This document shows positions 8,876 to 15,724 of a stretch of DNA of 28,121 bases, one piece after another. Source of the stretch: Fervidifonticultor_A sp037443565 (lineage in GTDB: Bacteria > Sysuimicrobiota > Sysuimicrobiia > Sysuimicrobiales > Humicultoraceae); NCBI GenBank assembly GCA_037443565.1, contig JBBIOB010000037.1, forward strand, positions 1 to 28,121. Direction: 5' to 3'. The notes under the pieces were generated by a model that was given only the letters and a program-made list of their open reading frames with translations, was not told where the DNA came from and searched no databases. The first letter of the stretch is position 1. Each line of letters opens with the position of its first letter. A program made the translations under genes and the position numbers.

Positions 8876-10279
8876 TCACGGGCCACCCGTCTGGCAATCT
8901 CCCAAAAAGCCACTAAACCTAAACACTCGGAAGGCCTGGATTTCACGCCCCCGCAGGATGACCCTCAAATCGGGGCGCTCCTCGATCGTACTGAAACAGT
9001 GCTCCCAGGCAAAGCGCTCGGGGTCGTACGTGATGGCGATCGCCGTGGCGCCGGCGTAGTCCCGCGGATCCGGCCAGATCGATCCAGCCGGTGGGCGCGG
9101 GAGAACCAAGACCGGAGCGGCATCCTGGGTGTAGTACCCGAGATGGGCGGCCACCTGATAGCGGTGGGCAACCAGGATGGCCCCTCCACCGGCCTCTCGA
9201 ACCTCCTGGACCGCCCGCGCGCCGGCCTCGCGCCATCCGTAGTACTCCCGGGCTCCGGGAAACGGGGGCAGCGACGGCACCAGCACGAGCGCGGCAAACG
9301 CCGCGAGGACCGCCGCGTTCGCCGCGGCGAGCGCGGCGGTGGCACGGGTCCAGAGCGCCGCGAGGACCACAGCCAGCCCGATGTAGCCGGGGCCGGGCAG
9401 GTGGCCGCGCGACGCGCCGGTCGGCGCGAGGACGAACGGTAGGATGAGTGCGGGGAGCGAAGTCAGGAGCAGGAAGCTGAACCGGGCGTCTGCTCGCCGG
9501 CGCCAGGCGGCCGCCATGGCCCACAGATAGGCGGGAAAGAGCGTCAGGATCAGCGGGAAGTGCAGTTCCAGCATCTGCCTCATCGCCGTTGGACCAAACG
9601 GTGCACCCGACTCCGCTCGCTCATATGCCAGGAATCGCACCATCGCCCAGTCGTGCGTCCAGTTCCAGTACAGGACCGGCAGGAAGACCACAAGGGCGAC
9701 GAGTGCCGCCAGGTAGGGCTCGCGCCGGCGCAGCCAGGACTTCTCCTGGAAGAGCAGGTAGAGCGCCAGGCCGACCCCCAGGAGCGCCACGTAGAGCTTG
9801 CTCAGCAGGCCCAGCCCCACGGCCAGCCCCACACCCCACCATCGGGTAGGCCGGACGTGAAGGGCCTGCCAGGCAAGGAGGAGCACCGCCACCCACGCCG
9901 CGTACATCGGTGCATCCGGCGTGGAGAACGACCCCGCGCCACCGAGGATCGGCGTCACCTGGTAGAGCACCACTGCCAGGAGTCCCACCCGCGCGTCGAA
10001 CATCTCGCGGCCAAGCACGAACAGTCCCCAGGCGATGATGACCCCCAGGACGAGCGCGGGCAACCGCACCCACAGCTCCGTGTCGCCACCCCAGGTGGCC
10101 CCGCGGATCAGCCAGGCGATCATCGGCGGGTGGTCGAGGTAGCTCCAGTCGAGCCGGCGCGCCCACAGCCAGTAGTACGCTTCGTCATGCAGGAGCGGCG
10201 TGGCGGCGGCCACGAGCACCCTGACCAGCGTCATGCCGGCGATGAGCCAGACGAGGGCCCCGGGGGTCGGCTGGCGCAC
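8876..10279 (-). CDS. GT39-type (ArnT/PMT-like) membrane glycosyltransferase
   Basis: This polytopic inner-membrane protein of 467 residues has about ten hydrophobic helices. The first outer loop has the diagnostic LLHDEAYYWLWARRLDWSYL followed by DHPPM; Asp32/Glu33 correspond to the acidic pair of ArnT/PMT-family transferases. These use a polyprenyl-phosphate sugar as donor and act on the outer face of the membrane. The soluble C-terminal part (roughly from residue 345, EYYGWREAGARAVQEV onward) is typical of bacterial members. The GTG start lies only 5 bases after the oppC2 stop, with no clear ribosome-binding site, suggesting translational coupling to the peptide permease genes. Acceptor and sugar cannot be read from sequence. 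No other cell-envelope glycosylation gene is present. Confidence 0.85.
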   Translation of the reverse strand: MRQPTPGALVWLIAGMTLVRVLVAAATPLLHDEAYYWLWARRLDWSYLDHPPMIAWLIRGATWGGDTELWVRLPALVLGVIIAWGLFVLGREMFDARVGLLAVVLYQVTPILGGAGSFSTPDAPMYAAWVAVLLLAWQALHVRPTRWWGVGLAVGLGLLSKLYVALLGVGLALYLLFQEKSWLRRREPYLAALVALVVFLPVLYWNWTHDWAMVRFLAYERAESGAPFGPTAMRQMLELHFPLILTLFPAYLWAMAAAWRRRADARFSFLLLTSLPALILPFVLAPTGASRGHLPGPGYIGLAVVLAALWTRATAALAAANAAVLAAFAALVLVPSLPPFPGAREYYGWREAGARAVQEVREAGGGAILVAHRYQVAAHLGYYTQDAAPVLVLPRPPAGSIWPDPRDYAGATAIAITYDPERFAWEHCFSTIEERPDLRVILRGREIQAFRVFRFSGFLGDCQTGGP

Positions 10280-10284
10280 CGGGT

Positions 10285-11361
10285 CTAACCGGAACCCCGC
10301 AGGCGCGGGTCGAGGATGTCGCGGAAGGCGTCTCCGAGCAGGTTCCAGCCCAGCACGAAGAGGAAGATCGCCGCGCCGGGGTAGATCAGCACATACCAGT
10401 AGGCGAAGGGATCGCCCGGCGCCCCGAGGATCCAGTTGCGCGACAGGTTGATGAGCGTCCCCCAGTCCGCGTACCCCACGTCGGGCCCCAACCCGAGGAA
10501 AGACAGTGCCGCGGCGATGATGACGATCAGGCCCATGTCCAACGAGCTCAGCACGAGAAACGGGTAGATGGCGTTGGGGATGACGTGCCGCGTGATGATC
10601 CGTAGATCGCCGGCGCCGGCGGCGCGGGCGGCTTCGACGTAGTCCCGGCTGCGCACGCCCAGGATGTCCCCGCGCAGCAGCCGGGCGTAGATCGGCCAGT
10701 GCACGATCGCAATGGCGATCATGACGTTGGTCAGGCTGCGCCCCAGCACGGCCACCACCGTCACGGCCAGCACCAGGCTGGGGAACGCCAGGAAGATGTC
10801 GGTAAGCCTCATCATGATCTCATCGATCTTCCCGCCGTAGTACCACGAGAGTCCGCCGACGACCAGGCCGATCGCCACGGCCACCGCGATCACGAGGATC
10901 GAGACCCGAAACGCGGTCCTGGCGCCCCAGACGATGCCATAGTACAGGTCGTACTGCCCCTCGGTGGTGCCGAACGGGAACCCCGGCCGCGGCGGCCGCG
11001 GGACGCTGGCGAAGCCCTCCTGGGGGATCAGGTAGGGATCGCGGGAGGTCGGCGGCGGCGGCGCCGGCGCTGGCGCCAGCAACGCGATGGCGACGAAGAC
11101 CGCGATCAGCGAGAACCCAACCACCGAGAGCGGGTTCTTGCGCATGCGTTTGGCCAGGTCCGACGGCACCGTCCAGAAGGCCGCCACCACGAGCACGAGC
11201 AGCAGGAACTGCGCGGCCGACAACGGCGCCGCCGCCATCCGGTCGCGGGTGATGGGGATGACCAGCGCGACCAACGCCAGGGCCGCCACCGCAGCGGCAA
11301 GGGCTGCCACCCGGGGGCGGTGGGCCTGCAGGCCGCGCGCGGCAATGGTGAGCAATCCCAT
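10285..11361 (-). CDS. oppC: Peptide ABC transporter permease, OppC type with N-terminal membrane extension (unit 2)
   Basis: From the ATG at 11361 (two bases after the oppB2 stop) this is 358 residues. The canonical OppC body begins near residue 75 (MRKNPLSVVGFSLIAVFVAI) and includes FPFGTTEGQYDLYYGIVWGA in place of the usual FGTDxxGRD, YYGGKIDEIMMRLTDIFLAF, and the EAA loop EAARAAGAGDLRIITRHVIP. It ends GWNLLGDAFRDILDPRLR. Before that are about 75 extra residues with two additional hydrophobic stretches (VAALAAAVAALALVALVIPI and SAAQFLLLVLVVAAFW). A still longer open frame upstream is the shadow of oppB2 and was discarded. It should pair with OppB2; no ATPase is encoded in this unit. Confidence 0.88.
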   Translation of the reverse strand: MGLLTIAARGLQAHRPRVAALAAAVAALALVALVIPITRDRMAAAPLSAAQFLLLVLVVAAFWTVPSDLAKRMRKNPLSVVGFSLIAVFVAIALLAPAPAPPPPTSRDPYLIPQEGFASVPRPPRPGFPFGTTEGQYDLYYGIVWGARTAFRVSILVIAVAVAIGLVVGGLSWYYGGKIDEIMMRLTDIFLAFPSLVLAVTVVAVLGRSLTNVMIAIAIVHWPIYARLLRGDILGVRSRDYVEAARAAGAGDLRIITRHVIPNAIYPFLVLSSLDMGLIVIIAAALSFLGLGPDVGYADWGTLINLSRNWILGAPGDPFAYWYVLIYPGAAIFLFVLGWNLLGDAFRDILDPRLRGSG

Positions 11362-11363
11362 GG

Positions 11364-12389
11364 CTACTGCAGCCTGATCCGAGGGTCGAAGAACGCGTAG
11401 AGGACGTCCGCCGCCAGGTTGCCCAGCACGGTCACAGCGGCGACGAACATCGTGAACCCTGTCACCCCAGGGATGTCGAGCTGCTGGGCCGCAAACGCCC
11501 CCCAGCGGCCGATCCCCGGGAAGTTGAAGATGGTCTCGGTGATCACGACCCCGCCGAGCAGGCTCACGATGGTGTAGCTCGACAGGGTGATCACCGGGAT
11601 GAGCGCGTTCTTGCGCGCGTGCTTGTTGTTGACGACGTCCTGCGCCAGCCCTTTGGCCCGCGCCGTGCGCACGTAGTCCTGGTTGAGGACCTCGAGCATC
11701 GACGAGCGCATCACACGCACCAACAGCGCGATCGACACCATGATCAGGGTAATCGCCGGACCGGCGAGATGGCGGAGCGCGTCGAAGAAGATCCAGGGTT
11801 GCCCGTTGAGCAGGGCGTCGAGCGTCATCAGCCCGGTATATGCCTTGAACTCCCCGGACCGTACGAACAGATCGGCCTCCAGCGAGAGCCGCCCCGGCGG
11901 AAACCAGGTCATCCGGCCGTAGAAGATCATGAGCACGAGCAATCCCCAGACGAAGCTCGGTAGCGACCGGAACGAGATGGAGAACACGCGGGAGAGGTGG
12001 TCTATCGCCCGATCGCGGTGGACCGCGGCCGCGGTGCCGAGCCACACGCCGAGGAGCATGATCGGCACGAAGGAGTAGAGCGTCAGCTCGAGAGTCCCCG
12101 GGAAGAACACAGTGATCGCCTCGCGGACCGGCATCCGGGCGGTCTGCGACCACCCGAGGTTGCCCCGGGCCACCTCGGTGAGCCAGGTCCAGTACTGCTT
12201 GTAGATGGGCTGATCCAGGCCGTAGTTCCGGATGATCGCGTCGATGGCTTTGAGCTGGTTGGGGTTCGTGATGAATGCCCCGGCGCGCACCGCCGGGTCG
12301 AGAAACGAGAGCAGCGCGAAGATCAGCACGGTGACGCCGACGGCGACCACCGGCAGCATCAGCATGCGGCGGGCGATATAGCTGGCCAT
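11364..12389 (-). CDS. oppB: Peptide ABC transporter permease, OppB/DppB type (unit 2)
   Basis: From the ATG at 12389 this is a 341-residue OppB-type permease starting MASYIARRMLMLPVVAVGVT, with a first helix ending in FALLSFLDPAVRAGAF. Further landmarks are YGLDQPIYKQYWTWL, RGNLGWSQTARMPV, the EAA loop RTARAKGLAQDVVNNKHARK, a helix with SYTIVSLLGGVVITETIFN and the C-terminus LYAFFDPRIRLQ. An open frame extends 29 residues upstream but lacks family similarity and crosses the hairpin, so the ATG is preferred. No Shine-Dalgarno sequence is visible; an RNA hairpin (12398-12427) ends 8 bases before the start. The preceding gene is a binding protein with a large internal deletion. oppC2 starts two bases after this stop, so the two are coupled. 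Confidence 0.9.
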   Translation of the reverse strand: MASYIARRMLMLPVVAVGVTVLIFALLSFLDPAVRAGAFITNPNQLKAIDAIIRNYGLDQPIYKQYWTWLTEVARGNLGWSQTARMPVREAITVFFPGTLELTLYSFVPIMLLGVWLGTAAAVHRDRAIDHLSRVFSISFRSLPSFVWGLLVLMIFYGRMTWFPPGRLSLEADLFVRSGEFKAYTGLMTLDALLNGQPWIFFDALRHLAGPAITLIMVSIALLVRVMRSSMLEVLNQDYVRTARAKGLAQDVVNNKHARKNALIPVITLSSYTIVSLLGGVVITETIFNFPGIGRWGAFAAQQLDIPGVTGFTMFVAAVTVLGNLAADVLYAFFDPRIRLQ

Positions 12390-12397
12390 GGCCGTTC

Positions 12398-12427
12398 GGG
12401 GGGCCCGGGCACAGGCCCGGGCCCCCC
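12398..12427 (-). other. Intercistronic stem-loop between the deleted SBP gene and oppB2
   Basis: A perfect 13-bp, all-GC inverted repeat (12398-12410 with 12415-12427) has a 4-base loop. It begins 11 bases after the SBP stop and ends 8 bases before the oppB2 ATG, occupying the place where a ribosome-binding site should be. It could act as an attenuator, protect the upstream transcript 3' end, or restrict oppB2 initiation. Confidence 0.7.
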
Positions 12428-12438
12428 TGCTCACCGGT

Positions 12439-13038
12439 CTACTGCGCCTTGGACATCGGGTAGATGTACGGCGCAAAGAAGGCCGGGTTGTGGTACCACC
12501 CCCGCACCCAGGTCCGCATCACGTGGAAGTTGACCCGGTACGAATACAGAGCAGGCACGTCGTTGTACGCGATCTCGTGGAGCTTGGCGTACATGGCGCG
12601 GCGCTTCGCCTGGTCGGTCTCGAACCGCGCCTCCTCGACCAGCTTGTCCACTTCGGGGTTCTTGTACCCCTGGGCGTTTGAGTAGGTACCGGCGCTGTGC
12701 AGGAACGGGGTGACGAAGTTGTCGGCATCCGGGAAGTCGGCGGCCCACCCCAGGACCCACATGGGGAGCTTGCTCTCCCGGTAGGCCTGTAGGAGCTGCG
12801 GGAAGGTGATGCTGCGCACATCCACGGTGAAGAAGATCAGCGTCTCGTAGATGTGCCAGAGGGTGATCTCGGAGCTGGCCGTGTCATACGCGTAGGCCGG
12901 GTCGAGGCTCTCTGGATCGCCGAACCGGACGACGACGTACGTGTCCGGGTTCCTCAGCGCCTGCCCGTGCGCCACACCGGTGAGTCCGAGCAGGGCGACG
13001 ACCAGCGTGAGCACGAGCACCTTCCGGATGCCATCCAT
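12439..13038 (-). pseudogene. Family 5 solute-binding protein with large in-frame internal deletion
   Basis: The 199-residue product keeps a good start (ATG at 13038, GGGAGG 8 bases upstream) and a signal peptide (MDGIRKVLVLTLVVALLGLT, cleavage after AHG-Q). It also keeps the mature N-terminus of family 5 (PDTYVVVRFGDPESLDPAYA, then LWHIYETLIFF). It then jumps directly to the C-terminal third: VDVRSITFPQLLQAYRES, LPMWVLGWAADFPDADNF, then a normal end in YPMSKAQ. Intact relatives are about 500-560 residues, so some 300-350 residues are missing with the frame preserved. The missing part includes the WHDGRP-like and RQA-like regions and most of the ligand site. Peptide binding by the normal mechanism is unlikely. 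Either a real deletion or an assembly collapse is possible; the intact 5' and 3' signals do not decide between them. Confidence 0.85.
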
Positions 13039-13134
13039 ATGTCGTGCCTCCCCATTGCGTGCGGGTGATGGCAAGAGTCTGATCTGCAAGTCCGCGCCGC
13101 ATGCCCAGGCAGACGGCCCGATCACCCCCTTCGG

Positions 13135-13644
13135 TCATGGATACGTCAGCGGCCCGCTGTATTCCACCTTCATCTCGTCGTAGGCCTGCCCCTGCCGCGC
13201 CGTGACCGTCGCCAGCCGCGTCCCCGGCCCGAGCAGGTGTGCGGCGAATCGCTGCGGGGCGTACAGTTCGATCCTGACCTCGTGCACCGCATCGTGATCG
13301 TGCAGGGCAAGCTGCGCGGCCAGCCGGCCCTCAGTCGCCAGGTACTCCCGGTTTTCCTCCGCAGGCTTCGAGGCATCGTAGTATCGGGAGACAGCCTCGA
13401 CGCGCACGGTCTTCGCAGCTTCATTGTACTCCGCGCGGCGCACGCTGGTGCTCCCGGAGATGCTGCGGACCGCCCCGGCCACCCGCGTCGCGGGATCGGC
13501 CGGACCGACACGCTCGTTGGCCTGCCAGGCGCGGTCGGCCGCGACCAGGCCGCCGGCGATCAGCGCCACGACGACGGCCCCCATGGTCCACGCCCAGGCG
13601 GCCGGGCGGCCCCTCGGGCGACCCCCGCGGGTGCCCATCCTCAT
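13135..13644 (-). CDS. Membrane-anchored protein of unknown function, coupled to oppC3
   Basis: This 169-residue protein starts at the ATG at 13644, overlapping the oppC3 stop as ATGA; an alternative ATG lies at 13638. It has a basic N-terminus (MRMGTRGGRPRGRP), one hydrophobic helix at about residues 16-37 (WTMGAVVVALIAGGLVAADR) and an extracytoplasmic domain of about 130 residues. That domain includes VRSISGSTSVRRAEYNEAAK, SRYYDASKPAEENREYLATE and LGPGTRLATVTARQGQAYDE. By hydropathy it is a single-span protein with its C-terminus outside. I do not recognise a family. The overlap with oppC3 implies stoichiometric coupling to the permease. It is followed after 96 bases by the deleted SBP gene. 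Confidence 0.7.
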   Translation of the reverse strand: MRMGTRGGRPRGRPAAWAWTMGAVVVALIAGGLVAADRAWQANERVGPADPATRVAGAVRSISGSTSVRRAEYNEAAKTVRVEAVSRYYDASKPAEENREYLATEGRLAAQLALHDHDAVHEVRIELYAPQRFAAHLLGPGTRLATVTARQGQAYDEMKVEYSGPLTYP

Positions 13645-14726
13645 CCAGTGCGCTGCCTCGGGTCGAGCGCGTCTCGGAGCCCATCGCCGAACAGGTTGAA
13701 CGCCACCACGGCCACGATGATGAACGCCCCTGGGAACAGGAGCCAGGGCGACAGGATGAGCGTCGGCAGATTCGACGCCGCGGTCAGCAGGTTCCCCCAC
13801 GACGCGCACGGCTCGCGGACCCCGAAGCCGATGAACGACAGCCCCGACTCGCCCAGGATCGCCCCCGGGATCCCCAGGGTGACGACGACGATGACCAGGG
13901 ACGATGTCTGGGGCAGGATGTGGCGCACGATGATCCGGAAATCGTCGAGGCCCGCGGCCTTGGCGGCGAGCACGTACTCGCGCTCCTTGAGCGAGAGGAC
14001 CATCCCGCGGATCAGCCGCGAGAAGCTCGCCCAGCCGATGAAGGCCAGGATGAATGTGATCATGTAGAAGCGTGTGTAGCAGCCCACCTGCGTCGGCAGC
14101 ACCGCCGAGAGCGTGAGCAGCAGGTAGAAGCCCGGAAACGCCATGATGATCTCAGCGATCCGCATCATGACGTTGTCCACATTGCCGCCGTAGTAGCCGG
14201 AGATCCCGCCGTAGACCATGCCGATCGGGATGGTGATCGCCGCGGCCAGAATCCCGATGGACATCGACATCCGCGATCCGTACATGATGCGGCTGAACTG
14301 ATCGCGGCCCGACAGATCGGTGCCCATCAGGAAGATCCGGGCAGGATCCTCCACGCCGAACAGGTGGATCGACGCCGGGATCAGCCCAAACAACCGGTAC
14401 GGCTCGCCCCGGACGAAGAAGCGCACGTAGTACCGCCGCGAGGTGTCCACGGCGTACTGGCGCAGCCCGGGATCTTCCAGGGTCGTCGCGTAGACGAAGG
14501 GCCGGAGGCTCGGGCCCTGCGCGTCCCAGAACCGCGGGATCACCGGCGGATGGTAGAAGCGCTCGCGGTCGGCGTAGTCGAGCGAGTAGGGGGCGAGGAC
14601 CTCGGCAAACAGGACGGTGAGGTAGAGCACCGCCAGCACCGCGCCGCCGATCAGGGCCATGCGGTGTTGGCGCAATTGCCGCCAGGCGAGCTGCGCCGGG
14701 GTGCGGATCGATGCGGCTTCAGTCAT
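13641..14726 (-). CDS. oppC: Peptide ABC transporter permease, OppC type (unit 3)
   Basis: This 361-residue OppC-type permease has a first helix (MALIGGAVLAVLYLTVLFAE) followed by APYSLDYADRERFYHPP. A periplasmic segment of about 70-80 residues is longer than usual and ends at FLMGTDLSGRDQFSRIMYGS, the OppC hallmark. Then come GYYGGNVDNVMMRIAEIIMA, an EAA loop LAAKAAGLDDFRIIVRHILP and a standard end FNLFGDGLRDALDPRQR. The ATG overlaps the end of oppB3 by 8 bases (ATGACTGA). Its own stop overlaps the start of the small anchored protein. No ATPase genes lie in this unit. Confidence 0.92.
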   Translation of the reverse strand: MTEAASIRTPAQLAWRQLRQHRMALIGGAVLAVLYLTVLFAEVLAPYSLDYADRERFYHPPVIPRFWDAQGPSLRPFVYATTLEDPGLRQYAVDTSRRYYVRFFVRGEPYRLFGLIPASIHLFGVEDPARIFLMGTDLSGRDQFSRIMYGSRMSMSIGILAAAITIPIGMVYGGISGYYGGNVDNVMMRIAEIIMAFPGFYLLLTLSAVLPTQVGCYTRFYMITFILAFIGWASFSRLIRGMVLSLKEREYVLAAKAAGLDDFRIIVRHILPQTSSLVIVVVTLGIPGAILGESGLSFIGFGVREPCASWGNLLTAASNLPTLILSPWLLFPGAFIIVAVVAFNLFGDGLRDALDPRQRTG

Positions 14727-15684
14727 ACCGGATCCTTGGATCGGCGTAGGCCAGCATGATGTCGCCGATCAGGTTGCCCACGACCAGTGTGACCGAGCCG
14801 ATGACCAGCGAGGCCATGACGACATAGAGGTCCTTCTGGATCACCGACTCCAGGATCAACCGGCCGAGCCCGGGCCATCCGATGATGGTCTCCAGGATGG
14901 CCGAGCCGCCCAGCAGGCCGCCGAGCTCGAAGCCGAAGATGGTGATCAGGGGGTTGATGGCGTTGCGCACCGCGTGCTTGTTGACCACCGTCGACTCGCC
15001 GAGGCCCTTCGACCGTGCGGTGCGCACGTAGTCGTGGCGCAGCACCTCGAGCAGGTTGGCCCGCATCTGACGCATCAGCCCGGCCACCGAGAACACGCCC
15101 AGCACGAGCACCGGGATCACCATGTGGTGGGCGACGTCGAGGATCTTCCCCCACCAGGGGAGCAGGTCGTAGTCGATGCTCGTCATGCCCCCGATGGGCA
15201 GCCAGCCGGTCCGAAACGCCCAGTAGAGGAGAAACAGCCCCGAGAAGAAGGTCGGCGTCGAGATGCCGACGTACGCGGCAAACGACAGGGAGTTGTCCGA
15301 CCACGAGTACTGGCGCCGCGCAGCGTGGATGCCGAGGGGGATGGCGATCAGCCAGGCCACGGTGAGCGCCACGACGTTCAGCAGCAGGGTGTTCGCCAGC
15401 CGCGAGCTGATCAGCCACATGACCGGGACATGGAAGGCAAACGAGTACCCGAAGTCCAGGCGCACCGCGTTCCACAGCCATCGCAGGTATTGGATGTGCA
15501 GCGGCTGGTCGAGCCCGAAGTTCACCCGCATCTGGTCCACGGTCTCCGGGCTCACGATGGGATTGAGGCGCATCTCGGCCAGGAAGTCACCCGGCGAGAG
15601 CTGGATGACGATGAAGGAGATCAGCGAGATCCCCAGGACCATGGGGATCAGGTTCAGCAGGCGTCGGAGGATGTGCTGGAGCAT
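14719..15684 (-). CDS. oppB: Peptide ABC transporter permease, OppB/DppB type (unit 3)
   Basis: This 321-residue OppB-type permease starts MLQHILRRLLNLIPMVLGIS followed by LISFIVIQLSPGDFL. It has FGLDQPLHIQYLRWLWNAVR, an EAA loop RTARSKGLGESTVVNKHAVR, NPLITIFGFELGGLLGGSAI and the C-terminus AYADPRIRYD. The ATG has no adjacent ribosome-binding site; only 7 bases separate it from an 11-bp hairpin (15692-15718) whose distal arm holds the nearest purine-rich run (GGGAGGGG). Initiation may depend on coupling with SBP3, whose stop is 41 bases upstream. It overlaps oppC3 by 8 bases. Confidence 0.93.
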   Translation of the reverse strand: MLQHILRRLLNLIPMVLGISLISFIVIQLSPGDFLAEMRLNPIVSPETVDQMRVNFGLDQPLHIQYLRWLWNAVRLDFGYSFAFHVPVMWLISSRLANTLLLNVVALTVAWLIAIPLGIHAARRQYSWSDNSLSFAAYVGISTPTFFSGLFLLYWAFRTGWLPIGGMTSIDYDLLPWWGKILDVAHHMVIPVLVLGVFSVAGLMRQMRANLLEVLRHDYVRTARSKGLGESTVVNKHAVRNAINPLITIFGFELGGLLGGSAILETIIGWPGLGRLILESVIQKDLYVVMASLVIGSVTLVVGNLIGDIMLAYADPRIRYD

Positions 15685-15691
15685 GCGTGCT

Positions 15692-15718
15692 GGCGGGAGG
15701 GGCCCGACCCCTCCCGCC
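15692..15718 (-). other. Intercistronic stem-loop between SBP3 and oppB3
   Basis: A perfect 11-bp inverted repeat (15692-15702 with 15708-15718) encloses a 5-base loop. It begins 6 bases after the SBP3 stop and ends 7 bases before the oppB3 ATG. It is the third case of a GC hairpin in the same position. There is no U-tract. Confidence 0.7.
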
Positions 15719-15724
15719 GTGCCA

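Noticed and set aside
8686..8946. 86-codon minus-strand frame between the glycosyltransferase and the HTH gene
   Set aside because: It overlaps the glycosyltransferase end and crosses the AT-rich promoter patch; no recognisable domain and poor composition.
11362..12153. Long N-terminal extension of oppC2 reaching 622 residues
   Set aside because: The upstream part is oppB2 out of frame. The ATG at 11361, two bases after the oppB2 stop, is the natural start.
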